A stretch of 64,000 bases of DNA from Papio anubis (GCF_008728515.1 NC_044991.1:44534968-44598967); one strand, 5' to 3'. Positions 34,231-47,350 are shown, counted from the stretch's first letter. Program-made: numbers and translations. The notes: a model not told the origin generated them from the letters alone.

Positions 34231-34382
34231 GTTTTTTTTTGTTTGTTTTTTGTTTTTTTTCTTTAGAGATGGGGTCTCACTATGTGGCCCAGGCTGGACT
34301 GGAATTCCTGTGTTCAAGTGACTCTCCTGCCTCAGCCTCCTGAGTAGCTGGAACTACAGGCACACACCAGTGTGTCCAGCTC
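34231..34382 (-). mobile_element. Alu monomer (FRAM/FLAM-like)
   Basis: One reverse Alu arm after a T/G-rich tail, ending acaccagtgtgtccagct. Confidence 0.8.
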
Positions 34383-34785
34383 TCTGCTTTGGGTTTTAGT
34401 ATCAAAGCTGCCCTCTTAATAGTTTAGCATTGGGTGGCGCTGGGCTTGGTATTAAAGTGTGGGAAAAACCCTTACAAACCATCCTGCTAGTCAGGTAGTT
34501 ATTGACTGGAGACTCATGGTCTAGAAAATTCATGGTTTTTAATTTTCAAATTTTAATTTTACATTGCATTTTATCCTCTCTTAGAGTAAATGATTAGAAA
34601 ACCCAGAACTCCCACTGTTAAAAATAAACCTTCACAAATTGTCTGACCATGAACGCCATTTTGACGTTGTTTAATTTTCAGCAACTTCAATGAGCTTTAC
34701 CTGAAAATTCCTCCAAGTTCTTCCAGGCTCTCCCACTGTCTTGTACTGTTCCCCACATCATTTATCAACAAGAACACATTGACCC
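34383..34785. other. Intergenic, nothing recognised
   Basis: AT-rich sequence with no recognised feature. Confidence 0.4.
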
Positions 34786-35071
34786 GTGGCTGGAGACGGT
34801 GGCTCACACCTGTAATTCTAGCACTTGGGAGGCCAAGGCGGGTGGATCACCTGAGGTCAGGAGTTCGAGACCAGCCTGGCCAACATGGTGAAAACCCTAT
34901 CTCTACTAAAACTACAAAAATTAGCTGGGCATGGTGGCAGATGCCTGCAATCCCAGCTACTTGGGAGGCTGAGACAGGAGAATTGCTTGAACCAGGGAGG
35001 TGGAGGTTGCAGTGAGCCAAGATCATGCCATTGCAGTCCAGCCTGGGTGACGAGAGAAACTCTGTCTCAAA

Positions 35072-35077
<6 letters not shown>
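34786..35077 (+). mobile_element. Alu
   Basis: Complete Alu whose A-tail has evolved into the adjacent CA repeat. Confidence 0.93.

Positions 35078-35108
<31 letters not shown>
35076..35108. repeat. (CA)n microsatellite in Alu tail
   Basis: About 16 CA units, directly after the Alu. Confidence 0.95.
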
Positions 35109-35110
<2 letters not shown>

Positions 35111-36162
35111 CCACAGCAGATGCACTGGGAGGGAGTCTCCAAAAAGATTCACTCCTATTAAGAGAACCAAGGAGAAAGGTAACAATACTCAGCCACTGTC
35201 TTCACAATAGCAGGCAAATCAGATCAGGACAAGGACTCCTCAGCAACATGAAAACTTGTATCCCTACAACAGCTGTGAGGCCACCTTGGGGCCTGGCCCC
35301 AGCAAACTGGGGAAGTAGATATCTGCCCCAGCCAGCACAGAGCAGCTGCGAACTGGCATGTGTACAGGCCTGGAATGAATCTGAGGTAGTCCAAGTATTT
35401 ACACTGAAGGAAACCAAAATATTTCTCCCTAAAATATTGAGGATTGGTGAGCTAACGACAACTGAGATGTACAGAGACTCTCTGCCTCTCCTTTGTTTGC
35501 CTAAAGGCAGAACATAAATCCTGTCTTACTGGAGACAGCCACTTATCAGCCTAGAGACGGCACTAGCAGACACCAGAGAAACCTGTGAGCAGACCTTACT
35601 TCATTAGTATCTTCCCACAGCTTTCCCCCTTCGAGAGACTGGAACTGTTCTCTCCTTTGTCTTGTCACTGCACTAAAATTCATTGCTTTTTGTTAAAATG
35701 CTATTTAAGCAAAGCTCAAAGCCTCATGTTTCCAGCCAATGCTTTGAGAGTTACTTTGCAGAGAGAGTTACTTTTCTCCCCCATGATGAACATGACATAC
35801 GTTATTAAGCTTACTTGTTTTTCCCTTATTGATTTGTCTTTTGTTTCAGGAGGGTGCCTTAGTTATGAACTTATGAGAGTTGCAAAAAGATTGTATCATT
35901 TTCTCCCCTTCCACACATTATACAGAAATCGGAAACCAAGCAGGAAGAAGAGTCAATGCTATAGGAAGAAAAGGGCTTCCCTTAAGAAAGCCTCATAAAC
36001 ATTTCAAATTTCAGCCGTGTGGTTGTCTTCACTTAGGTTCCCCCAGAAGCTGACCATGAGACAAGGATTTTTGCATGCAAATAGTTTATTTGGTATGTTA
36101 TATTGAAGAAATATAAATCAGGAAGGAAGCCAGTACAGAGAGTTACTGTAAAAAAATTGCCA
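35109..36162. other. Intergenic, possible LTR-derived stretch
   Basis: 35530-35870 has LTR-like character (tccccatgatgaacatgac, ttgtcttttgtttcagg), but I cannot name a family. A 137-codon open frame (35585-35998) ends in a Lys/Arg-rich tail and has no visible homology, so I do not call it a gene. Confidence 0.35.
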
Positions 36163-36455
36163 GTCTGGGCGCGGTGGCTCACACCTGTAATCTCAGCAAT
36201 TTGGGAAGCTGAGGCAGGAGGATCACTTGAGCTCAGGAGTTTGAGACCCACCTGGGCAACATAGAAAGACCTTGTCTCTAAAAAAATAAAAATAAAAAAC
36301 TAGCCAAGCGTGGTGTTGCAGGCCTGTAGTCCCAGCTACTTGGGAGGCTGAGGTGGGAGGATCACTTGAGTTAAGGAAGTTGAGGCTACAGTGAGATGAG
36401 ATCACGTCACTGCACTCCAGCCTGGGTGACAGAGTGAGACCCTAGTGTCACAAAA
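36163..36455 (+). mobile_element. Old Alu (J-like)
   Basis: Diverged dimeric Alu with gaggatcacttgagctcagg in the left arm. Confidence 0.93.
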
Positions 36456-36807
36456 AAAGGTACCTCTGTGAGTCACCAGAGCTCAGTCCCACTGGGGAAC
36501 TCTGGTATAGAGCACGCACCTCATGGTTATCCCACCCAAGGGACATGAGGACAGGCTATTTATTCACAACTGCTCACAGTCATTGGTTGAGGGGTGCTTT
36601 AAGTGGAACACTAATTTTCCGTAGTTCCAATCCCCCATGTAGGAAGGTGGAGCCAACCGGGAAAACCCCTGGGCAAATGGATGCAGGTGCTTGCAGTTAG
36701 CGGCTTTGCCTGCCAGCAATGAGAAGCCCCGAGGGGACGGGGCCAGGACATTGGCAGCATCTGAGGCAATGATTAAGAGCTGCTTTCCTGACCCTCACAC
36801 CCTTTCC

Positions 36808-37025
36808 TTCAATAAACAATTCCCTGAGCACTTATAGTGTCCCAAGCACTCTGCCAAAGACCCGGGAACTAAGAGCTGCCCACAGGAAGCTTGCAGTGTG
36901 TGCTGTAGAAGAGAGAAGACCCCATTATTAGGGCATCCACTCTGTGCCAGGCACTTTCCTGGAGCTAGCTCACTGCATCCACCCATTCTGTGAGGTAAGA
37001 TTCCTCTTCTCGTTTTATAGACATG
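36808..37025 (-). mobile_element. L2 3' end followed by MIR fragment
   Basis: ttccctgagcacttatagtg and aggaagcttgcagtgt (to about 36910) are reverse L2. ctctgtgccaggcactttcc and attctgtgaggtaagattc (from 36925) are reverse MIR. Confidence 0.65.
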
Positions 37026-38052
37026 CCATAAAATGATTACTTCTTCAGAACAGTGTAACCGTCAGCAGAGGATATTTAAAAGCAGGATCGTAGTATTGAT
37101 GCTAGCTGATGAACAGTTTCCGCCTCTAAAAGAAACGCAGATGCGAGCAGAGTAAACGGGCTGACGAATGCATGCCGTGTGTTGAAAGAACTGAATGCAG
37201 TAAGTAGGCTGCATCCGGGGCCTGCTTCAGCCTGGAACCCTGAGTGATGGGGGACAGGAGTGTGGGACATGGTCAGTACTGCCCTGTTTCCTCCCCTCTT
37301 CCCACCCTACCTGCCTCTGCCTCCTCCATGGTTGAAGGGAGTGGGGGTTGAAGGGAGAGGGTGGTTTAAGGAATAGGAAAGATTTCACTAAGCCAGCACA
37401 AAAGTTATCCAACCAAGGTGCCCGCTGAGCATGGAAGTTCACCGTGTTGACTCCCATGAAGCATTTTTGCCGCGTTCTTGGGGATTCCCTGCTGGGAAGC
37501 TTATATCCTTGTTTGGGATCTACGAAAAGCACAGCCTGAAACAAGAATTTGGGTATAGGTAGCTCATTTGGGAAGTGATCGCAGGACTCAGAGTTGAGGG
37601 AGAGAGAAGGATGAAAAGCCATTAAAAAAAAAAAAAAAAAAAAAAGCATGCGTTTTTAAAGTTACCGCTGTAGGCAGTGAGGGTCCTATTCTACCAGGAT
37701 CTGGAAGGTTTGCGGAATACCTCCCAGAATTGTCTGCCTCAAAGACAGGAGGCTGGGTCCCTTACCCACCGGCTCCCTTCCCTGTCATTTAAGGATTGCT
37801 CCCAGGGTGCATTAACTGCCCCCTCATCCTTTCTCAGCTACTTCTCAGAGGCTTTGGGGATGTCTCTGAGGCAGAACCCATGCCTTCCCTTAGTGTTAGG
37901 CACAGTTAGCAGGAGTCTGGGCTTGCACAGAAAGGTCCTCTGCAGCTACAGCGAAAATCACTGGGCAGTCAAAGCATCTGCTTCGTGAGTGAGGTGTCCT
38001 GAGCCTTGAGGTCACCCACTGGTCCATGAACAGACTCTCTTGGATGGGACTC
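37026..38052. other. Intergenic, A-run only
   Basis: No gene or repeat recognised apart from an A22 run at 37624-37645. Confidence 0.4.
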
Positions 38053-38575
38053 TACCTGCAGTAGGCTGAATAATGGCCTCAAAAGACATCCACGCCCTAA
38101 TCCCTGAAACTATGAATGTTCCATGTCAGAAAGGGACTCTGCAGAAGTGATTAAGGATCTTGAGAGGGGAGATTATCCTGGATTATCCAGGCTAGCTTTA
38201 AATGCAAATCACAGGTGTCCTCATGAGAGGGAGGCAGAGAGAGATTTGACACACACAGAAGAGGGGAGATTATCCTGGATTATCCAGGCAGGCTTTAAAT
38301 GCAATCACAGGTGTCCTTATAAGAGGGAGGCAGAGAGATTTGACACAGACAGAAGAGGAGGAAGCAATGTCACTATGGAGGCAGAGAGAGGAGTGATGTG
38401 GTCACAGCCCAGGAATGCCAGCAGCACCAGAAGAGGCAAGGGATGGATTCCACCCTAGAGCCTCTGGAGGGAGCATCTCAGGCCTTCTGGCCTCCAGAAC
38501 TATGAGGCAATAAATGCCTGTGGTTTTAAGCCACAAATTTTGTGGCAATTGTTTTTATAGCGGCCATAGGAAATG
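38053..38575 (+). mobile_element. MLT1-type LTR with internal tandem duplication
   Basis: Typical start (gtaggctgaataatggcctc, catccacgccctaatccc) and end (agaactatgaggcaataaat, ttaagccacaaattttgtgg) of a MaLR MLT1 LTR. A segment of about 98 bp is present twice (38163-38260 and 38261-38356). It is a non-coding relic. Confidence 0.8.
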
Positions 38576-39660
38576 AATACACCACGCGCCGGCTCCACTA
38601 TGTTCTTTTTCTGGTTCCTGAGGAACACACACTCTTGCCGCTGCTGGTGGCGGAGGGCAGTTAGCTCCAAGGGCAACTGGGTTTATCTTGCTGGCTTACT
38701 TCTAGTCTCACTCTCTCCTCAGGCAAGGAGCCTCAGCCTCTCCCCATTTGGCATGTGTCACACCCCGGTCCACTCCGTCCCCCACATTCTAGGACCACAG
38801 AGGAGGCTCTCCCAGTGGCTCTCTTATAGCCCCTCTCCTTTGACCAAAGTTAGGGGCAGAGCTCTCTCTCCCCCTCCCCAATGGGAAATGCAACAGCAAT
38901 CAGAAAACTCCAGGAAAATTTGGCCTCTGCCCTCCTACTTCCACCTTCAAATGTCCTGCCCCTCACTTCCACCCATTTGCAAGTTCCAGCTCGGAACATC
39001 CAGCACCTCAGTTTATAAAATTGGGGCCGCTTGGCTCTTTCTTAATTCTCAGCCTTTGGACTTCAACCCAAACCAAGCCTCAAAGAGTCCCATTTGATCA
39101 CCCAGAAAGCCCGAACAGTTTCACAGTTGAGACCTATGCCCTGGGCCGGGACGCAGCAAATGGCTTAGCCCCAGATGCTCCAGGAATAATGCTGTGGCCC
39201 TGGTCACATTACCTCTCCAGCTTCTGGACGAGTCTACAATTCCAAAGCCACAAAACTGTCAACAGTGTGCACACCTACAGCTTCTGAACTAAGACAGGCC
39301 TCCCTGCCTGTGGGAGGTTAGACAGAAAAGTCTCCCAAAGCCCAAAGAAATGATGTTTGTGGCCAGGCTAAAGTCCTGTACTGTAAGTTTGTCATGGCTT
39401 CCTAAAAATAGTGTTTGCTCACTCTATTCCACAGTCACAAACCACCTGAGACATCAGATAGGGAATTTAATTGTTTTTTAATTTAGAAGAAATCATTACC
39501 AACAAACGAAAGAAAGAAAAGAAAAGGAAGGTGGAGAAGGCTGAAGAGACAAGCCTTGGATTCCACGTGAGATTCTGTTCCATGTGGGGCTATAAGTTTT
39601 CCCATTTCTGTCTTCCCATCATTCCTCACTCTGCCAGAATGAATTCTGTCTCCCAGAGGC
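38576..39660. other. Intergenic, nothing recognised
   Basis: The 174-codon open frame at 38573-39097 starts in the end of the MLT1 LTR and shows no domain. I do not regard it as a gene. Confidence 0.4.
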
Positions 39661-39976
39661 TTTTTTTGTTTTTGTTTTTGTTTTTGTTTTTTTGAGACGG
39701 AGTCTTGCTCTGTCACCCAGGCTGGAGTGCAGTGGCGCAATCTCAGCTCACTGCAACCTCCGCCTCCTGGGTTCAAGTTATTCTCCTGCCTCAGTCTCCC
39801 AAATAACTGGGATTACAGGTGTGTGCCAACACGTCTGGCTAATTTTTACATTTTTAGTAGAGGCAGGATTTCGCCATGTTGGCCAGGCTGGTCTCAAACT
39901 CCTGACCTCAAGTGATCTGCCAGCCTCACCCTCCCAAAGTGCTGGGATTACAGGTATGAGCCACCATGCCTGGCCA
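39661..39976 (-). mobile_element. Full-length Alu
   Basis: Reverse Alu with a (GTTTTT)n tail and a complete body. Confidence 0.95.
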
Positions 39977-40249
39977 AGAGTATTTTGTTTGTATATAATT
40001 AATATGGAAAAACTACTCACCTCCTTTAAGATACATTCTTTTTATAAGAAAAAGTAGCAACCCATAGCAACAATAAATATGCCATTCTAACAATAGCTTG
40101 TTATTAATAAGAAAAATCATAAAACTAAAAATAGTGATTTCACTAGAGGGAACTTGAGTGAGGGATAGTCCTGGGCTGATACACATTTCCAGAGGCAATC
40201 CTTTAAAGTTTTCAAACTCCTGGGCGTTGAACAGCCTCTCTTTTCAGGG

Positions 40250-40430
40250 TCAGCTTCTGGGGAATGAGAACTAAAACGACCTGATGAAGAGAGCATTGTT
40301 ACACTTTCCAGATAAGAACACCCTGGCCAAATCAGTAACTTGCCTCAGGTCACACTGCTAGTTACTGGAGAAACTGGGGATTCAAACTCAGGATCCACCC
40401 CAAAGCCGGTGCGCCTTCTTCCATGCTACC
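40250..40430 (-). mobile_element. MIR fragment
   Basis: cagtaacttgcctcaggtca, ctgctagttactggagaaac and gattcaaactcaggat match reverse MIR. Confidence 0.65.
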
Positions 40431-40559
40431 TCCCCGCCATATTGTCTGATTATCTTATTGTCAAACATAGCTTTCACTGTAGTATCTATCATTTTTCACT
40501 TTTCCCATTAAAAATATCAAAGTGGACCAAAAAATCTACAACCTTATTTTGAAAAATCT

Positions 40560-41131
<572 letters not shown>

Positions 41132-41884
41132 AGCCCAGAAAGACATCATCAATTTTGCTATGTGATTTATTAACAACTCAGAATGGAATGTTGATTGTGA
41201 TCAACATTGACCAATCGATTGTGATTGTTTTCTGAGCTACACTAACTTTCCACAGTCTGATTTCCTCTCCCATTACGGTCCCTTCCCACTCTATGTAAAT
41301 ATGCTTTCCAAAGATAACTCCCTTTCCTCTGGAGTAGATACCCTAGTGCCCTACCCATGTTCCCTCAGCCCAGTTCTGAGACCACTGGCATCTTCCATGG
41401 GCAGGCCCCTTGCCACCTTTGTTTTTCTACCTCAGACATTTGCCCCCGAGGAGGTTCTCTGGCTGCAGGAGCACTGTTGGCCAAGGAAAGGTAAACCAGA
41501 AGTGCCCGGGAGTTAATGCTCCCAGCATCCCTCCACCAATGACAGGCAGGAACAGTTTCCCTGACCCTTGGTGGACTGATGCACAGAGTACATTCTGTAA
41601 AGTTTCTCAGAAGGTGTCCAGCAGGATTGAGCCCCAGTTGTTCACCGCAGAAATCTGCTCATTAACGTATTGTTATTGGTTTTCTTCCCTCCCACTTTTC
41701 CACTCCCTCATCTTCCCACTCCTTGCCAAATAAACTACTGTACTCAAGTCCTTGTCTCAGAGTATGGTTTTTAGGGAACCTATAGCAAAAAGAAAAACTC
41801 TAAGGAAAGATCATGTTAAGCATTCCAGAAGACACAGAGATAAATACCGGGTTGGGAATAAAATCAGTATTTGTTAATATAGCC
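41132..41884. other. Intergenic, repeat-like 3' end near 41790
   Basis: ctttgccaaataaactactg and cttgtctcagagtatggttt resemble the 3' end of an old LTR or LINE. The rest is unassigned. Confidence 0.35.
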
Positions 41885-41998
41885 AGTACATTGTACACTC
41901 TGTGGAAGCAGGGGCCGCTGTAAAATTTGCTCACCATTGTGTTTTCAGCACCTCGCATTGTGCCTACACAATAAATGAATAATGAATGAATGAATACG
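41885..41998 (+). mobile_element. L2 3' end
   Basis: ctgtggaagcaggggccgct, cattgtgcctacacaataaa and a GAAT-type tail match the L2 3' terminus. Confidence 0.7.
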
Positions 41999-42429
41999 TT
42001 AGTGAACAAATAGATGAGGATTCCTAGCTCTCTCCTAAGGTTAAAGTGACAAGTTATTCTAATTCATGCCAAAGAAAGGACTGGGGTTATAAAAAAGAAA
42101 TATGAAATAAATAAAACAGACTTTGTTTTCCTCTATTCTCATGGAACACTTCTGACATCAAATATGTGGGAGGTTTTCCAGCAACTAATTCTCTAACTCT
42201 CTGGACACCAACTGAGTGTCCTACATTTCAATTCAATTCTGACACTACTTAGATTTAGCTTTAGATCCCACAAATCAGAGGGCTCAGTCCCACAAGACTG
42301 ACTGCCCGTTCAGATGCCAATCACAAGTAGTGGATTTCCAGGCTACCCACACTTCTGTCTGCCCTGGCTACACATTGGAGGTTGCCACAAGCCCCTCCTC
42401 AGGTTTGATAATTTGCTATAATGGTTCAC

Positions 42430-43010
42430 AAAACTCAGGGAAACATTTACTTACATTTACCGATTTATTAAAGAATATTGTAAAGGAGAGAAATAATTAG
42501 CCAGATGAAGAGGACATAGGGTGAGTTCTGGAAGGGCCCTGAGGAGTGAAGGAGTTTCTCCCTCTATGGAGTTGGGGTGTGCTGTCGTCCCCCAGCACAT
42601 GGATGTGTTCACCAACCCGGAAGATCTCTGACACCGCCTTTGGTGGATTTTTATGGAGATTTCATCACATAGGTATGATCAATTATTAACTCAGTCTCCA
42701 GCCCCTCTCCCCTTCCTGAAAGATGTACAGTGGGGCGAAAAGTTCCAAGGTTCCAAGCTCCTGATCAGGCCTTGGTCTTCCTGAAGCTAGCCAGGAGCCC
42801 ATCAAGAGTCACCTGATTAGAACAAAAGATGCTCCCATCACCCAGGAAATTCCAAGGGATTTAGGAGCTCTTTGTCAGGAACCAGAACGGGGGTCAATGA
42901 CCAAATATTAGAGTAAAAGACACCCAGCACCCCAATCACTTAGGAAAGTACAAGAATTTTAGAAGCTCTGTGCCAGGAACCAGGGATAAAAACCAAATAT
43001 ATACCTCTTA
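42430..43010 (-). mobile_element. Old retroviral LTR-like element, family unresolved
   Basis: Read in reverse, it has LTR-like order with a region of about 93 bp duplicated in tandem (about 42816-42908 and 42909-43001; shared words gaacaaaag/gagtaaaag, ccaggaaccag, accaaatat). No coding part remains. Confidence 0.5.
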
Positions 43011-43159
43011 TTGTATAATACCACATGAAATGATGTAATAATTTAAACAATCATCTATAAAATTTGAATAAATGGAAACATACTATTGTGTTCAAACAGG
43101 ACAGTGCCAAAATATAGAGGTTAATTTTCCCAAAATGAATCTTTAAATATAATATTCTT

Positions 43160-43465
43160 GACCGGGCATGGTGGCTCACACCTGTAATCCCAGCACTTTG
43201 GGAGGCTGAGGTGGGTGGATCACCTGAGGTCAGGAGTTCAAGACCAGCCTGGCTAACATGGTGAAACCTCATTTCTACTAAAAATACAAAAAATTAGCTG
43301 GGTGTGGTGGTGCGCACCTGTAATCCCAGCTACTCAGGAGGCTGAGACAGAAGAATTGCTTGAACCTGGGAGGTGGAGGTTGCAGTGGGTCGAGATTGCG
43401 CCGTTGCACTCCAGCATTGGCAAGAAAAGCGAAACTCCGTCTCAAAAATAATAATGATAATACAT
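43160..43465 (+). mobile_element. Full-length Alu, inserted in L1
   Basis: Complete Alu. The flanks aatataatattctt and taatacattctt suggest target duplication within the L1 fragment. Confidence 0.93.
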
Positions 43466-44200
43466 TCTTAATAAAAATACCAACAAAGTGCTTTTTAAAC
43501 TAGGTCAGTTGCTTCCAAAGTTTATAAGGAAAAATAAACGCAAATGAATGGCAAGGACAATTCTGGAAAAGGAGAGTAATGAGAAAGAAATAGGTAAACA
43601 AGCCAATAAAATATAAAGCTATGATAATTAATCCATTTGAATAAGACAGCATAGAGCATCCAGAAATGACCCAAATACATAAAGTGGCATTTCAAATCGA
43701 TGGAGAAGGGAGGGTGTGGTAGCTCGTGCCTGTAATCCCAACACTGAGGCAGAGGTAGGAAAATTGCTTGAGGTCAGGAGTTTGAAACCTGTCTCTACAA
43801 AAATTTAAAAAATTAGCTAGGCATGATGTCACATGCCTGCAGTCCTACCTATTAATACTTGAGAGGCTGAGGTGGGAGAACTTGAGCCCAGGAGCTTGAG
43901 GGTGTAGTGAGCTATGATCACACCACTGCACTCCAGCCTGGGTGATAGAGTGAGATCCTGACTCTAAAAAATAAAAAGGAGCAATGGTAGGTTATCCAGA
44001 AATGTACTGTAGTATAGGGTAACCCACTGGAAAAAATAAATTCAAATCCCTATCTCACAAGTTTTATTGAAAGAAATTTCACACAAGCAAAGATTTAAAT
44101 CTAATAAATAAATGAACCTATAAAACTATTACAAGAAAAGTGGACTTCGTTTGATTTTACAATCTAGAATGGGGAAGCCCTTTTTTGACCTGGGTTTAGA
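43466..44200 (+). mobile_element. L1 ORF2 relic split by an Alu
   Basis: aaaataccaacaaagtgctt, agtttataaggaaaaataaa and catccagaaatgacccaaa correspond to L1 ORF2 DNA. It resumes after the Alu with ctggaaaaaataaattcaaa and tctagaatggggaagccc. Many stops and gaps make it a dead copy. Confidence 0.75.
43709..43978 (+). mobile_element. Old Alu in L1
   Basis: Diverged Alu with several short gaps (cccaacactgaggcagaggt). Confidence 0.88.
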
Positions 44201-45199
44201 CAAATACAACTGATCTAGGCACAAATTTTGTAGTTTTAAGAGCAGCCTGTGGCCAAGCCATCTTTCCAATATGTTCTATATCAGGACACATCAAGGAAAC
44301 AGAGTGCTGAGAACTTCAGCACTCGTTAGGGAACTAGAGTCCTTGAAAAATGAAAGAAGCAAAAGCAAAAGCTTTCTGCACTTAGGCCTACAATAATTAG
44401 CCCAGGGCTGATGTTTCCTGGGACAGTTATTAACATAAGGTCTTCTGAAGTTCCTCAAAAGAGCAGTGACAACCTTCTGGTTCTGTTTTTAGTTTCTCCC
44501 TGTACCGGCCTGTTCATAATTTTAGTCCATAATAGGATGCCATTAAATTAAAACTTCATCAAGTTGACTAAGAAAGCAGGAGACTACATTATTGAGCTAC
44601 TGGGAACTAACCATCGAGGCAAATATTCCCCCTAAGTCTAAAGTCCAGACTGCATTTTACATCTGTGTTATTTTTAAGTGATCTCATTAAAAAAAAAAAA
44701 AAAAGACTGAAATGTGGGAAAACTGACACTCTGGCATGCCGAGTCTAGAGTGGGTGGTTTGGGAGTTTATATCAATTCCACCTCTTGACGTTTATAGTAA
44801 ATCATAACCAAATACACGCATAAAATTACTATGAGGTACTGTTTCCCTGGTGTTACTTATAATGACAAAAAATTGGAAATCACCTAAATAATACACTAGA
44901 TAAACAAATTGTCATACATCTAGTCAAGACAACATAGAGCAATTTAAAATGATGCCATTTATTAATATTTACTGACTTGGAAATACCATGTTTTATTGTG
45001 ATGTGGAAAAAAACATAAAAACATATCTCAAAACAGTTTATAAAATTTGGTCACAGTTTGTAAAAAAAAAGAAAGAGTTGTACCTACGTATGTAATATAT
45101 TAGAAAACTCTGCAAAGGCACACATGAAAATGGATGTTTCATCACAGTGATTATCTCTGCTGGGATTGGCAGAATTAATTTTCTAGAAAGCATGATCTA
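44201..45199. other. Intergenic, AT-rich, A-run at 44690
   Basis: No gene. 44830-45130 resembles the 3' part of an old L1 (gataaacaaattgtcatac), weakly. Confidence 0.35.
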
Positions 45200-46255
45200 A
45201 CCATCTGCCGTCTACAAGAAACATACTCTAGATTCAAAGACATGAATAGGTTTAAAGTAAAAGATTGAAAGAAGGTATACCATGCAAACTGTGACCAAAA
45301 GAGCAAAAGTGGCTATGCTAGTATTAAACAAAATAAATTTGAAGACCAAAAAAAATGGTATTAGAGGGAAAAGGGACATTTTATAATGAAAAACGGGAGA
45401 TTCATTAGAAGATATAACAATTATAAATATATATGCATATAATAATAGAATTCCAAAATCATGAAGCAAAAACTGACAGAATTAAAGAAGTAAAAAATTC
45501 AACATTTGTTTAATATCCCATGTTTAATAATGGATAGGCTAACTAGGCAGAAGATCATAAAGAACTAGAACACCTGAACAACACTACAAACCAACTAGAC
45601 CTAATAGTTACCTATAGAACAACAGCAGAATGCATTATGCAGAAGGCAGTCTGGCAGTTTCTCAGAAAATTAAGCATAGAGTTACTATATAAGCCAGCAA
45701 TTCTGCTGCTTAGTATACACCTAAGAGAACTGAAAACATGTTTACGTAAAAACTGGTACACAAATATTCATAGCCGCATTATCCACAATAGTCAAAAAGC
45801 GGAAACAACCTAAATATCCATCAACAGATGGACACACACAATGGAATATTATTCAGCAATAAAAAGTAATGAAGTATTGATGCATGTAACAACATGGATG
45901 AACCTTAAAAATATGATGCTAGGTGAAAGAAGCCAGGCCACATATTGTATGATTCCATTTCTATGAAATATCCAGAACTATGAAATATCCAGAACAGGAA
46001 CATTCCCAGAGACAGAAGTATTTCGATTAGTCGTAGCCAGGGCCCAGGGGTTGGTGCAGAGTGGAAAATGACTGCTAATGGGCATGATGTTTCTTGTGGA
46101 GGTGATGAAAAATGTCTTAATATTAAATATTGGTAATGGTTGGACAACTCTGTGAATATACTAAAAACCACTGAATTGTTCACTATAAAAGGGCAAATTT
46201 TGTGGTATACAAATAACGTCTCAAAGCTGTGATAAAAAATAAATGGTGACAAGTA
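45200..46255 (+). mobile_element. L1M: ORF2 end and 3' UTR, rearranged
   Basis: 45215-45500 (gaataggtttaaagtaaaag, gatataacaattataaatat) is internal ORF2. At about 45640 the text jumps to the ORF2 end (caatggaatattattcagca, aacaacatggatgaacctt). The L1M 3' UTR (ctgaattgttcactataaaa) finishes at about 46255. An 18 bp repeat (atgaaatatccagaac) lies near 45965-45998. No intact reading frame. Confidence 0.8.
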
Positions 46256-47154
46256 TAACAAAATCTTGACAGTTGTTAAGTTAGGGTTTGGGGGGATATG
46301 AATGCTATTTTATTCCTTAAACTTCACTGTAACTTTTAACAATCTCTAACTTAGAAGAAAAGGGATCCTGGGATAATTTTGGGAAAAAATAGATTATTCC
46401 CTCACCCCCTCTTACAGAGACAGTGGGCGCCCATTAATCAACATTCCACATGCTCCCCGAAATTCCCCAGCCTCCTGGTGACTATGTTGGGCCCAGGTCA
46501 CTAGTTCTGATCAATGAACTGTGAGTACAAGTGGAATTTGTCACTTCTAGAAAGCCAAAGCAATTGAAAGCTGCTGTGCTTCCTCCACCCTTCTTTTTTC
46601 CTGCTAAGAACTTAGAAACCACCGGATGAGAGGGCGCTAGCAGCAGATGGAGGGCGTGTGGATCTCCCAGTCACTACATGGTGATCTCCTCCCCCACTTA
46701 CATAGACTAGGCCTGGATGAGAAATCAACTTTTGTTGTGTGACGCCATTTCAGAGTTTATTTGTAGCTGCTGCCTAATCTAGGCTAGTCTAATTAATATA
46801 TGCCCCACCATAGACAAAAATAAACAATAGATTAAACCATTTTGTGCAGGACCGTTTAAAAAAGGCTAGAAAAAATTTAAACCAACCTAAAAAAATAATG
46901 TTTAAGATCCTAGTGTGGGGAAATAATTTTTAAGCACCAAAGCAATGAAAGTCACCACAAAGGAAAAACTGCACAGATTAGGGTAGAAATAAAATATAAT
47001 TTTGGAACATTAAGAAAGCCACCATATACAAAATGACAGAAATGAGGGTAAATGTCATAATAAATGTGTCAGTGAGTTAAGGACTGTAATACTTAAACTA
47101 TGAACTAGAAAAAAAAATGGGCAAAGGATGTGACAATATAAACAATCAATTTAA
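46256..47154. other. Intergenic, probable old repeat near 46390-46800
   Basis: gttgtgtgacgccatttcag and tgctgcctaatctaggctag look like the end of an old interspersed repeat that I cannot name. 46810-47154 is unassigned. Confidence 0.35.
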
Positions 47155-47350
47155 CACATACCCAACATTTATTTGTGCCACTATTTACAGACACTGTGAG
47201 TAGTCTACGCATATATCATTCTTCACCACAGTGATTCTGTAAGGGATATACTACTATCATGTCCATTTAAAAAAGAGTAGCGAAGCAAGACTCAAAATCA
47301 CACAGCTAATAAGTGTATTTGAACTTGGTTCTCATCAAATGCCAAAGTTA
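47155..47350 (-). mobile_element. MIR
   Basis: tgattctgtaagggatatac, aaaatcacacagctaataag and tgaacttggttctc match reverse MIR. Confidence 0.65.

Noticed and set aside
34885..35517. 210-codon + strand frame with a long His-Thr run
   Set aside because: The His-Thr run is the translated (CA)n tract in an Alu tail.
35585..35998. 137-codon frame with a basic Lys/Arg tail
   Set aside because: No recognisable domain, no conservation evidence, and it lies in LTR-like sequence. The basic tail comes from A/G-rich DNA.
38573..39097. 174-codon + strand frame
   Set aside because: Starts within the MLT1 LTR end; composition and lack of motifs suggest a chance frame.
42600..42680. Possible miniature gene promoter near the LTR-like element
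   Set aside because: No TATA/initiator arrangement and no downstream exon; the sequence is part of an old repeat.
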